This document shows, one piece after another, positions 6,711 to 7,438 of a stretch of 7,438 nt of DNA (positions are counted from its first letter, which is position 1; every line of letters begins with the position of its first letter). Source of the stretch: Fischerella sp. (GTDB lineage Bacteria > Cyanobacteriota > Cyanobacteriia > Cyanobacteriales > Nostocaceae); assembly GCA_026419705.1 (NCBI GenBank), contig JANZYY010000243.1, forward strand, positions 1 to 7,438. The letters run 5' to 3'. A program made the translations under genes and the position numbers. Under the pieces are notes generated by a model that saw only the letters and a list, made by a program, of their open reading frames with translations, did no database searches and had not been told where the DNA came from.

Positions 6711-7438
6711 TTAATTACACAAACCTAAATCAAAATTAAATGTCGCTTCTTTTTCCAACATCAACCTGATATATTGTTCTTGTTGAGTAAGTAATGATAA
6801 ATCTTTCAGACGCGCTTTTGGGTTTGTGGCTATGTTTTCAAGTAATATCTCGAAATGCCTTAGTATGCCTGTAATTGTAGTGCTATCAAAGCTGCGAAAA
6901 TCGTAGCTAATTCCTATGCGTAACTGGGAACCTGGATAACCCACCAAATTAAGAGGATAATTTGTTTTGTATAGATTTAGAGTTAGTTCTATACTCTGCT
7001 GTTGCTCCTGTGATTCTTGGAGCATTTCATCTACTGGTTGATTTTCAAAGACAAAAATACTGTCGAATAAAGGTGTACCTGGTGGTAATTCACTCCAACG
7101 CTGAATATCTACAAGCGAGGCGTATTCATATTGACGAATTTCAACTAGTAGTTCTTGAAATTCCTGAAGCCAAGGTAGTAAATATTGCTCACCATCGACT
7201 TTGACTCTTACTGGTAAGGTGTTGATTAACATCCCTACCATCGACTCTGAACCTTTTAAGTCTACTGGACGACCAGAAACAGTACACCCATAGACAACCT
7301 CGCTTGCGCAGCTGTAACGACTGAGGAGCAAAACCCAAGCAGCTTGAGCAATGACATTGATGGTTAAGTGGTGCTGTCTTGCTAGGGACTGTAACTTGGC
7401 TGTAGTTGCTTTTGATAACTTGATCTGTGGCTCATCGT
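6711..7438 (-). CDS. NRPS 1, 3' end: C-terminal half of a condensation domain (partial, 5' end outside window)
   Basis: The reading frame is open from the window edge (first full codon at 7436) to TAA at 6711-6713, giving 241 visible residues. They match the C-terminal lobe of an NRPS condensation domain, the enzyme that forms the peptide bond between two carrier-bound residues. Visible signatures are YGCTVSGRP, GMLINTLPVRV, RQYEYASLVDIQRWSE and PLFDSIFVFENQPVD, all typical of cyanobacterial C domains and not of epimerization domains. The HHxxxDG active site should lie upstream, outside the window. After the usual post-C linker (LTQQEQ) the protein adds about 20 residues and stops, where most NRPSs run straight into an A domain. 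No A-domain remnant follows in any frame before the next gene. The chain is therefore probably passed to an A-PCP unit on another protein, most simply the NRPS encoded at 4350-1. A chain-releasing terminal C domain is the alternative. The ATG at 7331 is internal, not the start. Confidence 0.93.
   Translation of the reverse strand, partial: DEPQIKLSKATTAKLQSLARQHHLTINVIAQAAWVLLLSRYSCASEVVYGCTVSGRPVDLKGSESMVGMLINTLPVRVKVDGEQYLLPWLQEFQELLVEIRQYEYASLVDIQRWSELPPGTPLFDSIFVFENQPVDEMLQESQEQQQSIELTLNLYKTNYPLNLVGYPGSQLRIGISYDFRSFDSTTITGILRHFEILLENIATNPKARLKDLSLLTQQEQYIRLMLEKEATFNFDLGLCN

Noticed and set aside
6586..6713. A frameshifted A domain after the NRPS 1 stop
   Set aside because: I looked downstream of the TAA for the usual A-domain opening (WNDT..YP...IHQLFE) in other frames and found none before the oxygenase gene.
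6962..7204. Plus-strand 80-codon ORF
   Set aside because: It is antisense to the conserved C-domain motifs of NRPS 1.
6711..7438. An epimerization domain at the end of NRPS 1
   Set aside because: The GMLINTLPVRV and FENQPVD motifs belong to condensation domains; E-domain signatures were not seen.

Overview
The window looks like part of a non-ribosomal peptide synthetase (NRPS) gene cluster from a cyanobacterium, probably a filamentous Nostoc/Anabaena-type strain. The evidence is the low and uneven GC, the cyanobacterial style of the NRPS modules, and two copies of the cyanobacterial HIP1 octamer GCGATCGC. All four genes lie on the minus strand, so the cluster reads from position 7438 down to position 1, with gaps of only 44 to 125 bases. 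They probably form one transcription unit that continues off both ends of the window.

In order of transcription: (1) 7438-6711 is the 3' end of an upstream NRPS gene that stops directly after a condensation (C) domain. (2) 6585-5704 encodes a cupin_8/JmjC-type Fe(II)/2-oxoglutarate oxygenase of 293 aa. (3) 5659-4406 encodes an EctB-type PLP aminotransferase of 417 aa, expected to make L-2,4-diaminobutyrate (Dab) from aspartate semialdehyde. (4) 4350-1 is the first 1450 codons of a second NRPS. It begins with only the C-terminal half of a C domain, followed by a complete adenylation (A) domain, a carrier protein (PCP), a complete C domain and the start of a second A domain.

Working model (inference): the aminotransferase supplies Dab, the first A domain of the second NRPS activates Dab or a related residue, and the oxygenase hydroxylates a residue of the peptide or its precursor. 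The C domain ending the upstream NRPS would pass the growing chain in trans to the first carrier protein of the second NRPS.

The most unusual feature is the architecture and base composition. A strongly AT-rich block (about 18-38% GC in the lines I counted) runs from within the end of NRPS 1, through the oxygenase and aminotransferase, to about position 2450 inside the first A domain of NRPS 2. Most flanking NRPS DNA is about 40-52% GC. This fits a cassette of precursor-supply gene, tailoring gene and matching A-domain core that broke or replaced an ordinary C-A junction.
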